Of a stretch of DNA of 64,000 nucleotides, positions 34,241-45,926 are shown piece by piece (positions within the stretch are counted from its first letter, which is position 1; every line of letters begins with the position of its first letter). The notes beneath the pieces are model-generated. The model was not told the origin of the DNA. It worked only from the letters and a program-made list of their open reading frames with translations, and did no database searches. Location of the stretch: the NCBI GenBank assembly GCA_029204225.1, contig CM055094.1, positions 26,238,541-26,302,540 on the forward strand. Reading direction: 5' to 3'. This DNA is from Diphasiastrum complanatum (Eukaryota > Streptophyta > Lycopodiopsida > Lycopodiales > Lycopodiaceae). The position numbers were made by a program, and so were the translations under genes.

Positions 34241-34451
34241 TCTATGTGATTCTTCATGTCATATTGAAATGATATTGCAACATTTTGTGAGAAAACAAGT
34301 CATTGCAAAGCAGGTGGAGCTTCAACATGTGTCCTCAAGGGAATGTGTGGCTGATATCTTCACCAAAGCATTGGGAAAAGACTTGTTCATGAAGCATAGA
34401 CTTCACTTGGAGTGTTATCAAAGTCTATTCTAAAACTAGTTGAAGAAAGAG
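34241..34451 (+). pseudogene. Copia C RNase H C-terminal remnant
   Basis: The frame contains CHIEMILQHFVRKQVIAKQV and VSSRECVADIFTKALGKDLF, the usual last block of copia pol (normally HIE-RYHF-RE and AD--TK-L). It ends with a stop at 34431. A purine-rich AAGAAAGAG precedes the LTR. Confidence 0.85.
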
Positions 34452-34905
34452 TGTGAAAGATTCAACTAGTTTGATCAATTTTGCTATATTTCCATATTTG
34501 ACAAATTGAGGCCAACTTTGTTTTAGACTTAGAGTTCGACTTTTTCAAAGTTCATTAGTCTAGATTTCATGTGAATAAGCACTTTTTGAAAGTGTGGGAA
34601 AGTTAGAAGTCGAGTTTGAGTAGATTCAAATTTGAATGTTGGGTACTTTGAATATAGACCCAAAAATAGTAAGGTTAGCATTTTGGTGAGACAGCCAATG
34701 GCCAAATAGGGTTTGGACCTGTTATAGAAGGACGTAACTCGTGGAGAGACATATCTTCTCTCTTATCTATCTCATTTCATGCTTATACATGGTTCTCTTG
34801 GGTTCTACTATCGATTGGTGCACTATACTTGTGATGATTGCATGTAATTCTATGTGTAGAATGATCTATATCTGTTATTTTTGGATCCACACCTGTGAAA
34901 TAGTA
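34452..34905 (+). mobile_element. Truncated 3' LTR of copia element C
   Basis: It begins TGTGAAAGATTCAACTAG and follows the 5' LTR for about 450 bp to GGATCCACACCTGTG, then diverges. About 190 bp of the LTR end are missing. Confidence 0.82.
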
Positions 34906-35099
34906 TTTTAGAGCTCTTTATGCGATATCGTTGCTCCCTCTTGCTTGAAATATCATTTGCGCACTAATCTAAGGTAGTTATACTTAGTTTAAATTTTATT
35001 TTTTGTACTTTTAAATTAGATATTTATTTATATTCTTTAAATTTTAAGTCTAGAACTTAAAGAGTTAAAATGAGAGCCGTTCATTTGTGTTTGGTGTGT

Positions 35100-35600
35100 G
35101 GCTATTCAATTGGCTAGGTACTACTTACGAATGGAAGGTAATCATTCAGATTTGTAGATTGTTGTAGATTCATTTGTGGTGCATGGCTATTGACTTGACT
35201 AGGTGCTATTGATGGATTTACAATAATCATTTGTGTACACGATAGTTATGGATTCATCTTTGGTGCACGGCTAAATTTGGCTAGGTGCTATTGATGAATC
35301 TACAACTATCATGGTTGTTTGATGCGTGCTTAGTCTCAAGTCTATGTGGTTATTTTAGATTCATCTTTGGTGCATGACTACTCACCTGGCTAGGTGCTAC
35401 TGATGGATTTACAACAATCATTTGTGTACACGATAATTATGGTTTCATCTAAATTTGGCTAAGTGCTATTGATGAATATATAACTATCATAGTTGTTTGA
35501 TGCCTGCTTAGTCTCAAGCATGTGTGGTTATTTCATATTCATCTTTGGTGCACCACTATTCACCTAACTAGGTGCTATTGATGGATTTGTGAAAATCAAA
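35100..35600. repeat. Dimeric tandem repeat (period about 180-190 bp)
   Basis: The phrase CTAGGTGCTATTGATG, or near variants, occurs at about 35115, 35201, 35283, 35392, 35461 and 35568. Alternating spacings (about 82-109 and 69-82 bp) give a higher-order unit of about 176-191 bp made of two related halves, repeated about two and a half times. Accompanying phrases are ATTCATCTTTGGTGCA and TTTGTGTACACGAT. It is satellite-like and non-coding. Confidence 0.75.
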
Positions 35601-35651
35601 AAACCATCCAACTTGACTTTTGGAGTTGATGAAGATTTTCATCTTGGATGT

Positions 35652-36921
35652 AGTGTTACAACTTGTAAATATCAAAATTAGCCTTGTAGGAACTCGAACT
35701 ACATCACATGCAATAATGTCTAGTTGTCATATGTGACAGGCATGTAGATTTAGATTATGAAATGGCCGAACTTGGGCTAGTAGAAACTCGAGGTACCATA
35801 AATTCATAAAATCCTAATTGTCCAAAGTGACATGCAAGGCATGCAAGAATTGTCATGTACACATGCAAGTGAATTTGTACATTGGTAGAGTAGAATTTAA
35901 CACGTGTAGAAAGTAGGTAGAAGTAGGTGGATCAATATGCATATAACGTGATATGTGTCACTATTTTGGTAGATTACACCTTCAGATGTGGAGGAAAGTT
36001 GTTGCATGCTAGTACTACCACAAGCTATCATCATTTCCTATATATGTAAGTGAGAATACTCACTATTCTTGATGGTGAATCAAACATTGTAGCAAATTCA
36101 TGTCAATTTGGATTTCGAACTTGTAAGCTTGTAATGTGATTCTCTGTCTAACTCGAAAAGAGTCTTTTTCTCATGTAATAAAGTTTCATTGTACTTTTCC
36201 ACACGTGTGGATTCTAATTACTTTTGATTGTGCATTATAGATTGTGGTCTAGCCTTGAATTCTACTATTAGATTGTGGATGGCTAAAGCATGGTTTCGTG
36301 GTATGACATGGACCTTCAAGAACACTACCTTTTTTGGGTAGAAATGCACTTTTTGTATTATTATTCACTATTTTCAACTAATACTTTTGACTTGCCATAA
36401 CGTTTTCACCGTACCTCAAAACTATGTCATTTAACATATCAATAAAAAGCACTATTCGAGCGCTTTCTAATGCACCAAACTCCTTTGAAATTGGGCTTAC
36501 CACTAAAAAGTTATGTTATTTTAATGTGGACTCAAAAAATTAATGATTAATTAAATTCCCATACTTTTGACTTGCCATAACTTTTTAACCGTAGCTCAAA
36601 AGTATGTCATATAACATATCATTAAAAAGCGCTCGTCGAGCGCTTTCTAACGCACCAAACTCCGCTGAAATTGGACTTAACCACTAAAAAGTTGTCATTT
36701 TTAATGTGGACTCAAAAACCTTATGAGTAATAAAATCCCCAAAAAGTGAAATGTACTACCAAAAGATACAATGAAAAATGAGTTGTTTTTTTGTACCACA
36801 AAACTATGCTTTTAGCCGGATTTCATTCTAAATGAGGTTCATGTGCTATCACAAAGCTTAGGGAAGGTCATTAACACATTTGTGGGTTGTTCACACGTGT
36901 GTACTCGTTGGTTTTTTCACA
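35652..36921 (+). mobile_element. Isolated copia-type 5' LTR
   Basis: The right end TTTTTTCACA is followed at 36922 by TGGTATCAAAGCC, a tRNA-Met primer-binding site with one change. The left boundary is likely TGTTACAACTTG (about 35648-35652). Internal phrases (GACATGCAAGGCATGCA, CACACGTGTGG) are shared with the copia LTR at 15198-22205, so the two families are related. Length is about 1.27 kb, inflated by an internal duplication at 36383. No gag or pol follows. Confidence 0.65.
36383..36725. repeat. 180-bp tandem duplication inside the LTR
   Basis: Two copies start ACTTTTGACTTGCCATAAC at 36383 and 36563, an exact 180-bp step. Each holds GAGCGCTTTCTAA, CACCAAACTCC, ACTAAAAAGTT and AATGTGGACTCAAAAA. 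The second copy has the palindrome CGCTCGTCGAGCG. By eye the copies are about 85-90 percent alike. Confidence 0.8.
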
Positions 36922-36934
36922 TGGTATCAAAGCC

Positions 36935-37928
36935 ATACTAAGCTCTAATGCTTTAATCAGTTTGTGCATGAGAAATATTGAGATATTTCAAGCTAGGAAG
37001 CATGATTTCACAATTTTCTATCAGTTTTTTAGGATCTTGTGAATTGTTGAGGTCATTAATGTAATGATCAAATCTAAAGAGAGGATGTATGGATTTCATA
37101 TTGTTTACACGTGTGAAATCTAGACCATTTCAGTCCTTTTGTCCTCCCTTATGCTTCATCCAAAGATATTGACAGCAGATCAAAGCTAAAACAATGCTCT
37201 AAAATCCTATGGATAGAAACTTGAAATAAAAACTCAGATCTAATCTGAAAAAATCAAATCAAATGAAAGAAAAATTCCAGTCGCCTATTTTGATAGCTTT
37301 TGGAAAAAGTGCAATAACTTTTGCATCTCTTATCCAAATGCCTTGCAAATTGGTGCAAATGAAAGCTAAAACAAAGCTCTACAAAGTGTATGGAATCAGA
37401 TTAGAAATAAAAAATGAAATTGAATTTCAAAAATTCGTCTGAGCAGACATGAAAAAGACCTGAAAATTTTAAAGTTAGAAATTAGCAAAAAGAAAGCTAC
37501 AAAAACAATGAGCTCATCAAATCTAATGAAATTCACATAGAATCATCATGAATTTAATGTCATGTGCCAAATCTAAAAAAATAGCAATTACAATGGAAGT
37601 AAAGCTAAGAGCAAGAAAAGTACAAAGCATTCAAGATAGCATATCCATAGAAAGCTAGAAACATAAAGATCTCTATAGAATCACAATAGAAATAAAATAA
37701 ATAGTACAAAGCAATGTAGATGTCTCTTGCCTAGTTATAGACAATGCTCTCACTTAACTAAACTTAACTATCTTGAGGGATAGTTAGCCCTTGATAAGTA
37801 TTAATTCTCTGACATTGAAGGGAGTCAAGCAAGATCACTAGGGAATTCATCCGACGCCTTCAGAAACTGATCCATCAGTTCCTCAGCGACCTCCCAGTCC
37901 TCAGAATTGGCCAATAGCCTACACTCAC
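36935..37928. other. Leader-like, non-coding region
   Basis: It follows the primer-binding site and looks like an untranslated copia leader (ACACGTGTGAAATC near 37110; repeated phrases CAAAGCTAAAACAA near 37179 and GAAAGCTAAAACAAAGCTCT near 37361). No gag. The part next to 37929 is probably intron of the MBOAT exon. Confidence 0.45.
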
Positions 37929-38444
37929 AAGCCAACGATTGTAGGATGCATGCCAACTTTGCCAAAATCCTTCAAGATCATAGCAATTATTCACACATCG
38001 CGGCATATTTTCAAGCGCTTCTATGCCACTAGCTAGTGCCCAAAATCGAAAAAAGCGCCAAATCAAAAGAAACTTCAACCACATGAAGTTCAGAACTCCA
38101 TAACTAACAAGAAAGATATCCAACGAAGAAAGAATTTGCCAAGTTTTATTGATTGCAAACGAGTTGAAGTAGCAGTAATGAGTCATGAACTCCATGAGCA
38201 ACATGTAGGCCAGCCATTTGACCCCATATGCAGCAACTTGTAGTCTTGTGTAGCTTTTCTGGGGACTTACAAGCTGTGAAGTGAAGGAGTTGAGACTAAT
38301 AATTGGTCCCGCAATGTATAAAGGTGCATATAGCAAGTAGCAAATGTATGCTAAAAAATTGTAAATCCCTTTAGCTAGTGGCTTCTCCTGAACAGCCATG
38401 TAACAAGCACTTCCAGAGCGACAGATGTGACAGATGTATTAATC
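37929..38444 (-). CDS. GUP1: GUP1-like MBOAT acyltransferase, single exon
   Basis: The minus strand encodes part of a membrane-bound O-acyltransferase of the GUP1 (glycerol uptake protein-like) group, ER membrane proteins that transfer acyl chains. Visible blocks: CYLLYAPLYIAGPIISLNSF, MEFMTHYCYFNSF, SYGVLNFMWLKFLLIWRFFR and FWQSWHASYNRWL, the last with the family's catalytic His. At least three hydrophobic segments are present. Coding homology ends at 37929, immediately before GTGAGT, a consensus splice donor. Upstream of the Met at 38399 the frame continues with CHICRSGSACY, also family-like, back to a TAA near 38445, so the exon's acceptor lies close by or the copy is damaged. No neighbouring exon was found; a full protein would be about 500 residues. 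It could be one exon of a long-intron gene or a captured fragment. Confidence 0.72.
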
Positions 38445-39387
38445 GTGGATCGGGATATAAAATAATTGTCAGGGGTGACTCAAACTACATCAGATCAAGC
38501 GAAATTTGCGAGTGTAAAAGCCCAATCATGCCAGCCAATAGAAAAAACGACTCTTCCCTCTTTGGATATACTTGGACATCACCAAGAAAGTTAACGGTTG
38601 AGATCCCTCACACCCTTCGAAGTCTTTGGCTCAGTCAACATATGATCCCCACATTCCTTGGTCACCCTCCCTCTCTCTCTACCCCATGATTCGGTTACCT
38701 CCTCTCTCCCTACAGTGACCCTTGTGGCTCCCTACAGAATATTTTGTAGAAATATTCGCATGAATATCTTTCAAAATATTCCATTCTCTCCTCTCCTCTC
38801 CTCCGTGCCTATTAAAAAAATTTTGCCGCCATTTTTTAAAAAAAATTCACAATTGTCTATACTCTTCTGAGAGCACTCAAATGTTTCAAGGAATTCAAAG
38901 ATTTATGCATTACAATTTATTAAAAATATTTAATACCCTCTCTTTTTAAGCTGTATATAACACATTTGACTCGTTATTCTTTGACTCTACATAACTTTCT
39001 TGTTTGAGCTCAGATTCCAGTTGAGTACAAATGAAAAGTGATCAGAATGATGATACAAACACCAAAAAGTTATTAAAATTTTGTAATTATTATTTTTCCA
39101 TTTACAGTGACCTCTTCTTTCTCCCTCAGTCAAATTTTCTAGTATATTATTTGTTTATTTTCAAATCCTCATATCATCTTCGTCTGAGTTTGGAATTGAG
39201 TACTGTAAAAAACAAAAGTGCTCAGTTTTATGCAACCTCCAATTTTTTGCCATTCTCAGTTGCACTCATCGTAGAACTCTGAGTTTTAAGTGGGTGGAAA
39301 AAAAAGCATTTAAGTTATTTATTGAAGTCCATTGCACATAAACTGCAGTTCAACATACAATAACTTACAAGTCCTTCAATTCTCAAT
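38445..39387. other. Non-coding stretch, AT-rich
   Basis: No gene seen. CT-rich runs (CCCTCTCTCTCTACCCC near 38667, CTCTCCTCTCCTCC near 38790) and poly-A/T runs dominate. The short frames at 38378-38870 are low-complexity chance frames. Confidence 0.4.
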
Positions 39388-39528
39388 ATGGATGCTGATT
39401 CCGATTTTGAATACATAGATGATAGTGACTCCGAATACGAAGATCAATCTAACTATGATTTTGAAGATCAATATGATGAGCACAACGATGGAGAGAGAAT
39501 CCAATCAGTGCGAACAAGTGTCATATGA
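39388..39528 (+). CDS. Short acidic reading frame, unknown
   Basis: 46 codons from ATG 39388, very acidic (DSDFEYIDDSDSEYEDQ; DFEDQYDEHNDGE). A +1 shift near its end would continue it as SYEDYLEHIETHFADCDDQQ and on to about 39600, where copia integrase begins, so the true frame may be about 70 codons long and broken. It may be a host exon scrap next to a copia insertion. Not recognised. Confidence 0.3.
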   Translation: MDADSDFEYIDDSDSEYEDQSNYDFEDQYDEHNDGERIQSVRTSVI

Positions 39529-39602
39529 AGACTATCTGGAACATATCGAAACACATTTTGCTGATTGTGATGATCAACAAGTTTACCAGATCAGTCAATA
39601 TA

Positions 39603-41250
39603 ACCCAAGTCAATGGTGGAGAATATATCTCTATCGAGTTTAAGGAGTATTGCCAAAGCCAACGCATTGAATAGCAATTCATCACTCCTTACAGTCCTCA
39701 GTCTAATGGCTTAGTCGAGAGGAAGAACCGTACCTTGGTTGAATCAGCCAAATGTATGCCAGCGCATGCATCGCTGCCCAAGAGATTCTGGGCTGAAGCT
39801 GTCTCCACTGCAGTTTACATATAGAACAGATGTTCGACCAAGGCCCTCTCAGGCAAGACACTCCATGAGGTGTGGATAGGCTCTAAGCCTTATGTGAAAA
39901 ACCTAAGAGTGTTTGGGTGCATTGCCTTTGAGTAGATCCCAAAAGACACAAGGAAGAAATTGGACTTCCAAGGTCTCAAGACCATCCTGATAGGATATAC
40001 TTCATCTGATAATACATACAAGATGTATGATCCTAATACCCAACAAATCTTGTATAGCCGGGATACAGTTTTTATTAAGGATCAGTTTGTCGACATCAAA
40101 GACAAAGATATTGCTCCAGAAGAACCTTTATCACCTTCCATTGACATGATTGTCCGAGCTTCTGGCTCAGGCGTGTCTATTGTCAACCCACTTCATGACA
40201 GCGAATCAGACGAAGATGTTGCTGCTACCCAGCAACAAGTCCCAAGAGTGGTTCATCAGTCGAATCCTCCCAAAAGATCAAGCTGAGTGCGCACACAGCC
40301 CACAAGGTATACTCCTGAGTCTGCATGTCTCTTGATACAGGAACCGACCACAGTCGAAGAGGCACTCAACCAACCAGACAGAGTGAAATGACTGATTTAC
40401 ATCAGTCAACAAAGGTATCTTCACAATGTTCTTGACAGATACAATCTAATGAATTGTAAATTAGCTCACTCATCAATGGATCCAGGCCTGCACTTGTCAG
40501 AGGAACAATGTCCCCAAACCAAGCAGGAAGAGGAGCAGATGAGAGAATATCCTTATCAATCGATATTTGGATCTCTCATGTATGCAATGGTCTGTACAAG
40601 ACCAGATATATCTTTTGCAGTAAGCTCACTCAGCCAATATATGGCTAATCCTGGCATTACCCATTGGAAGGCTCTCGTAAGAGTCATGAGGTATATTTGA
40701 GCTACCATGGACCACTGCATCTGCTATGGAGATGTCAGCAATGACAATCTTCATCAGCTCAGTGGGTATTCTGATGCAAGCTGAGGAGGAGATGTAGACA
40801 ATCGTAAGTCCACATCTGGATTTACATTATTCTCCAACAATGGTCCTATCTCATGGAACAGTCGTAAGCAAACCTCTATTACACTTTCTTCTACAGAAGC
40901 AGAATACATTGCTGCTTTTCAATCTGTTAAGGAAGCATTTTGGTTGAGAAATTTACTGTCAGACGTTAATCTGCATCAGTTTAGCCCTACAATTTTATTC
41001 TATGATAATCAGAGTGCTATTACCTTATCGGCTAGTCCTAGATTTCACTCTAGGAGTAAGCACATTGAAATTAGATATCACTACATCAAGGGCAAGGTTC
41101 TCAACAAGGAGGTGAGCATAACGTACTACAGAATGTAGGAAATGGTTGCAGACATATTCATGAAAGCATTAAGTGTTAATGCACACAACAGATTTTGTGC
41201 ATTGCTTAGTCTGAAGATCAAGGCATTCACGGATCCAGATTAAGGGGGGG
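39603..41250 (+). pseudogene. Copia D IN-RNase H remnant, RT core deleted
   Basis: Integrase begins mid-domain (VNGGEYISIEFKEYC, PYSPQSNGLVERKNRTLVES) with stops, followed by RVFGCIAFE and ILIGYTSSDNTYKMYDP. At about 40385 the sequence jumps from TVEEALNQPDR directly to ISQQRYLHNVLDRYNL, dropping the RT core with YVDD. RNase H follows (STSGFTLFSNNGPISWNSRK, TLSSTEAEYIAA, SRSKHIEIRYHYIKGKV). At least six stops. A polypurine tract of seven G (41244-41250) precedes the LTR. The 5' half is missing. Confidence 0.85.
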
Positions 41251-42000
41251 TGTTGGATTTATCTCTTCTGCTCTCCTAAATCCCATTTTAAATTGCCTCC
41301 ATTCATGTTGTATTTTTACTCTCGTTGTCGCGCAATCTACATATTTACATGTAAATTCTCACAGGTGAAGAAAAGACGAACAAAATGCGATACTATGTTT
41401 TTACACATGTTTTGTGACAGGCGAAAGAGACGACATTGCCTTACAAAATGCCAAAGGTGCCCTAGGAAGCAAAGACACCCTGTAAATCAAATCCTAAGGC
41501 ATTTTGTTAGAGTGACACATTTTTTACATCTTCACCAACGTTCACTTCAACAAAGGCTAACGTTGCACCCTTTTCACGTTCACCCCATGCAACTACTCTA
41601 ACAGACTTGACAACAACTGCAGCCACCCACCATCTCCTACAGACAGCACATCCACTTTGTACTTTCTTCATATGCACACCTATAACATTATGTATATATA
41701 CTGAATACCATTTGCGTATTGAGCTTGATTGAGAGAAATCAAGAACAAGTGTGTGTAAATTCAGCATCAGAAGCTTATCAGAGATATACAAAGTAGATGT
41801 CTCGCGCATTGATTCTTTATTGTTAGTAATAGGTTTCATTCCTTTACAAATTGAACTAACTTTGTAGAGCACGCGGTTTCGTCCGCTATTGTCTTGTGCT
41901 CTACATTATTGACATGTATATTTTGCTATACTTAATTTGATAACAACTCTTTGTTCTGCATTTTGATTTGTGTCAATATTGTTATGCTTATTCTTCTTTC
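41251..42000 (+). mobile_element. 3' LTR of copia D, right end uncertain
   Basis: It starts TGTTGGATTTATCTC directly after the G-rich tract. The end could not be fixed because no second copy is in the window; the TTTATTG/TTGTAGAGC region near 41820-41870 may hold the transcript end. 42000 is a nominal limit. Confidence 0.55.
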
Positions 42001-43142
42001 TGTCTAATTTTTCTTGTTGTTCAATCTGATAATCTATTTTAGCGAGTTATTATTAGTCTAATTGTTGACGACTGATATTTAGTCTTGTCTTTCATGAATC
42101 ATTCGTGACTGATTATCAGTCAAGTTCAGTCTAAGCCAAATTTGTCAGGTTTCTTTTCAAAAAAACTAGATTTGGCAGTTTTTAAAAGACTTAAGTATAG
42201 GATAAAGTCATGATGTGGAGGTTGTACACCTATACTAGGGCCACTTTTTAGGGTTGGAGCCCAAGGACAAGGTGTGACGAGGCACCAAGCAGAGACTACA
42301 TGATATAAACATAGATCAATGTCTGGGCTCACAATGTCGTGCTTAGGTAAGTTGTCGGGGTGTAATGGCTGATGATGCCCTGTGTAGGGAAGCTTAGGAG
42401 AGGTTTTCAAAGCCCATGTCAAGAACAAGTCTGAGAGGAGAGAGATAGAGATGTACAATGGGTAGTAAAGTGAGTTTGAACAACACTTCTCTTTGAACTT
42501 ACTTGAGTCTTCAATAACCTGCAAAAACATATCCTTAGTGCCTTGACCATTTGATTCCACTTTGATGCTCCTGACTAGCTCCAAATTGCCCTTGAGGGTC
42601 GAAGAATTCTTGTAAGTGTATTTTTGTGCAGTAAAATAGGAAAAATATCTGACAGTGCAAAAATGTTTCTGATCAGAATTCGCAAAAATGATAGAAAAAT
42701 CGTGAAAATGTTTCTGAGCTTTAGCGAATTGTCTACAAATTCTGTTAGTGAGTATCTGATGCAAAAAAAATTTATTTTTGGAAAGTTTGTTACTGAGATA
42801 GAATTTGTGGAGGCTTGAAATGAATCGTGCACTGCTAAAAATGGGTTGGACAAATTCTATCTAGAGTGGTTGTGAGAAAAATGTTCTAAAAAAAATGATT
42901 TCTGTGGCTTTCTCAAAAAAAATTGATTGTATGTCTAATCTGATGATATCTTGATGTTGTGAAACAAGAAAAGTAAGTAGGTGGGAAAGAAAATTAAGGA
43001 ACAAAATTTAGGAAAGAAAACAACTAATACATATGAAAATAAAAACATGGCCCATTGTACTTTCTCAATTTGCTCCCATTGACCATAGTGTCTAAGACTC
43101 ATGCAACATTAAAACACCAATTTTGTAACACATTGGTTGATA
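42001..43142. other. No recognised gene
   Basis: A 212-codon minus-strand frame (42126-42764) lacks any recognisable domain, has a composition like translated non-coding DNA, and is not called. AT-rich sequence with long T and A runs. Confidence 0.4.
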
Positions 43143-43421
43143 TTATGAAAATATTACTTTTTCAAATGATCGTGCTATATTGCCATTGCTTTTATATGTG
43201 CGATGTTCTTTTTTCAAAAATGGGATGCAACAGTCCTTGATGTCGTGGTTGGTTCTTTTGCAATATCTACAAAATAGCTTGGTCTTGGACGATGATTGGT
43301 TGTGTTGTTGTTGTTGTGGCTGTAATGCTACTGGTTGTTCTGCCTTTGTCTTCTTATCCTTGAAGCCTTTCTTCTTCTTGGACGTGGAGAATATCGGTCT
43401 GGAGTTTTTTAAATGGCCCAT
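43143..43421 (-). pseudogene. Copia gag zinc-knuckle fragment
   Basis: The 92-codon minus-strand frame contains FCRYCKRTNHDIKDC, a CCHC-type knuckle (C-x2-C-x4-H-x4-C) of the kind that follows gag in copia elements, preceded by a basic, Gln-rich linker (QPQQQQHNQSSSKTKLF). Nothing else of the element is found nearby on this strand. Confidence 0.6.
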
Positions 43422-44528
43422 GCTAGCGCCTTTATCTCAGAAAGATAAAGAAGATGACTCATAACCGGGTCCAGATTGCTTCCTGAGAACCTAGCGAAAC
43501 GGTCTGAGCACATTGAAAAATCCGTACATGTATGTGCTATTGTGTCGTTTATGTAATTGTTTAGTTATACAAAATATTATTTTCAGAATTTTCTTACCTT
43601 TTGCATGCACTACCAGTATCTCATCCCAGGGATGTGGCTCGGGGAGTTGGCCAAGGATAGATACGAAGTCAGAGAGAGAAAGGTACTGAATTCAGATTGT
43701 TTTCATTCACTTACTCTGTGGCAGAAACCTGGGGATTTGAAGGCAGTGGATAGCATTGACAGTGACTCTGAATAAATGGCCGCTCGTTGCAGTGGTTCAG
43801 CTTGCTTAATGAAGGGGTTTTGGGCACTTCTCAAGATCAAATTTAGTCAACTTGATTGACGATTTAAAGTTTGTTGTGGCTACTAGACAAGCTATTTTTT
43901 TTAGCATAACAAAGGAAACATTTTCAGGATGATTTTTTTTTAATTTTTTTGGTGAAAACAATAGCTTAAAATTCCAGTTTGCAAAATCATGGACTAAACC
44001 GTGACATAATCGAAAAGTATGGTCTTGAATTTGGTAGGAAAGTGTCGTTCAAATGGCATAGAATTGATGTGTGTGTGTGTGTTAGGAGCATTTCAACTGT
44101 CAGACCCTTATCTCTTGAATGTCACACCCATGTGAAAGTTGGTGGTTTTTAAAAGAAAGGCATAATGTAGTTAAAGTTTTTTGGTGATGTGTCATCGATA
44201 ATGACATGAAACGATCTCTGATCAGTAGGATATATGTAGAAGGCATGCGAACACAGATGTACCTCTTTTTGCATATCTGGTTGCAGGATTAACTAAGGAG
44301 TCTTTTCAGTACAGTTCAATGATCACTGCCTTTGCTATTACATTAATACTTACATTGAGTCATTCTGCTTGCATTAATCACAATTAATCATAAGGTCTTA
44401 TCAATGATTATGGGCCCATGTATCGACTAGGAGTTTGATGTTTGCGATAGACTGATAGGAGGGTAGCTAATTAAGTGGTCTACGTACGGTGCACAGACTC
44501 ACATCGAGATTGGCGTGGACGTCGAGCT
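43422..44528. other. No recognised gene
   Basis: Short frames only. A small (GT)n run lies near 44072. No LTR end or protein motif was identified. Confidence 0.35.
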
Positions 44529-44966
44529 ATGGCAAAGTTAGCATGCCTGCAAGATGCAAAAGTGGTCGAAAAGTTGGAAGGATCCAACTATCCTGCGTAG
44601 AGCTGGAAGATGTGCTTTTTTCTCAAGGGACGAGGATTGTGGAGCGCAGTTAATAAAGAAGATGTGTTGGAGCGTGACGAGGAAGGTTTTCCTCAGAACT
44701 GCCAGTTGGCTACAGAGATGAAGAGAAGAGAGGAAAAAGCCTATCTAACGATATGCTTATGGTTAGAAGATTTGGCCATTTCCCAAGTGCAGAGAATCGA
44801 AACTGCAAGAGAGGAATGGGAGTGGCTCAGATCGATTCATGAAGTGAAGGGGGTATCTAATATCCTGATGTTGCAAAGGCAGCCATGGAGCCTAAAGATG
44901 CAAGAAACGGATAGCATGGGAGAGCATAATATAAAGAAGATTAGAAGCTTGGCAAGGCAACTGTAG
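44529..44966 (+). pseudogene. Copia E gag N-terminal fragment
   Basis: ATG 44529 begins a frame reading KVVEKLEGSNYPA, stop (TAG, where Trp is expected), SWKMCFFLKGRGLWSAV, then AYLTICLWLEDLAISQVQ, AREEWEWLRSIHEVKG and LMLQRQPWSLKMQ: the usual N-terminal gag (UBN2) pattern. It ends at TAG 44964, and nothing like the rest of gag or pol follows. Confidence 0.75.
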
Positions 44967-45751
44967 ATTGCAGAGGCACTGGTTGTTTGTACATGAAAAT
45001 ATCCTATAGTCCCTAAATCCATGTAAAGGCCTACTTGCATCTTGTAAATTCATTGTAATTAAGAACTCGTGACGTTTTGGGCGATGTTCTAGAGCGACAC
45101 ATTACCTGATCCCAACCGACACCTTAACGGTTGGTGATCGACGCCGATGTTCGTCTCTATAAGGGCGACACTCAGAGTCATTGTACATACGTAGAGATTC
45201 AACTATCAATAGAGAGAAGAGAGCCAATTTTATAGCTTGTGCATTCCTTTACTTTGTTATCTGTTACAGTTTCATTTCGTATCAATTGAAAGAACACACT
45301 CTGAGTTATTCTGTAATTGATTTTAATAGACATCTGTTTGCGGCATTCACTCTTCATTTGTACTGAATTCCAGATTATCTAACGTGGATTTACAGGCAAC
45401 ATCCGGGAGCGACAATTCTAAGTAATGTGTGCAGGGAATCAGTCAAAGCCTTAAGCATAACTCTAATCAAACCTCTTTTAATTCTAAATGAGCTATGTGT
45501 TCAGATAAAGAACTTAATTGACGTTCTGCTTTGTTTGCTTTTTGTGATAAGAACTAATTCCTTGTGCTTGTTGAGAGGAATCAAAAGCTGAATAGATTCC
45601 GTTGTGAAGGATCTTTTTGCTTGTTGCTATCAGATTAAGAAGATAACGTACACTTCTATACCTTCAGACGTTGACCAAATCGTTTCATCCTAGGTGTTTC
45701 TGGACGCCAATGTACTCAATATCTTTGGATAACCAGATTTGTCATTGTCTG
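44967..45751. other. Possible LTR-like sequence, uncertain
   Basis: CTCTATAAGGGCGAC near 45155 resembles a TATA region. The stretch follows the truncated gag, so a short LTR-like derivative is possible, but no second copy or primer site supports it. Confidence 0.25.
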
Positions 45752-45845
45752 AAAGAGGAGATTTCTCTCTCTCTTGTGGAATGATAAAACCTTTTATACT
45801 ACTTAATTCATTGATTTTGTGGAAATCTATAATGACTAGGCTACC
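45752..45845 (+). repeat. Left copy of 94-bp direct repeat
   Basis: AAAGAGGAGATTTCTCTCTC to ATGACTAGGCTACCA. It is nearly identical to 47706-47798; the pair brackets the gypsy protease fragment. A weaker relative (ATTTCTCTCTC...AAAACCTTTT) occurs near 48258. Confidence 0.85.
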
Positions 45846-45926
45846 ACATAACTAGAAAATCAAGACCAAGATTGGCCTGAATTAGACTTAGATTTAAATA
45901 AAGTCACAACTAGAAGTAGAAAGAAT

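Noticed and set aside
38378-38870. Plus-strand frames antisense to and beyond the MBOAT exon
   Set aside because: The left part is antisense to the real exon and the right part is CT-rich low complexity.
42126-42764. 212-codon minus-strand open frame
   Set aside because: No recognisable motif, composition like translated non-coding DNA, no conserved neighbour, and it starts inside another frame. Probably chance.
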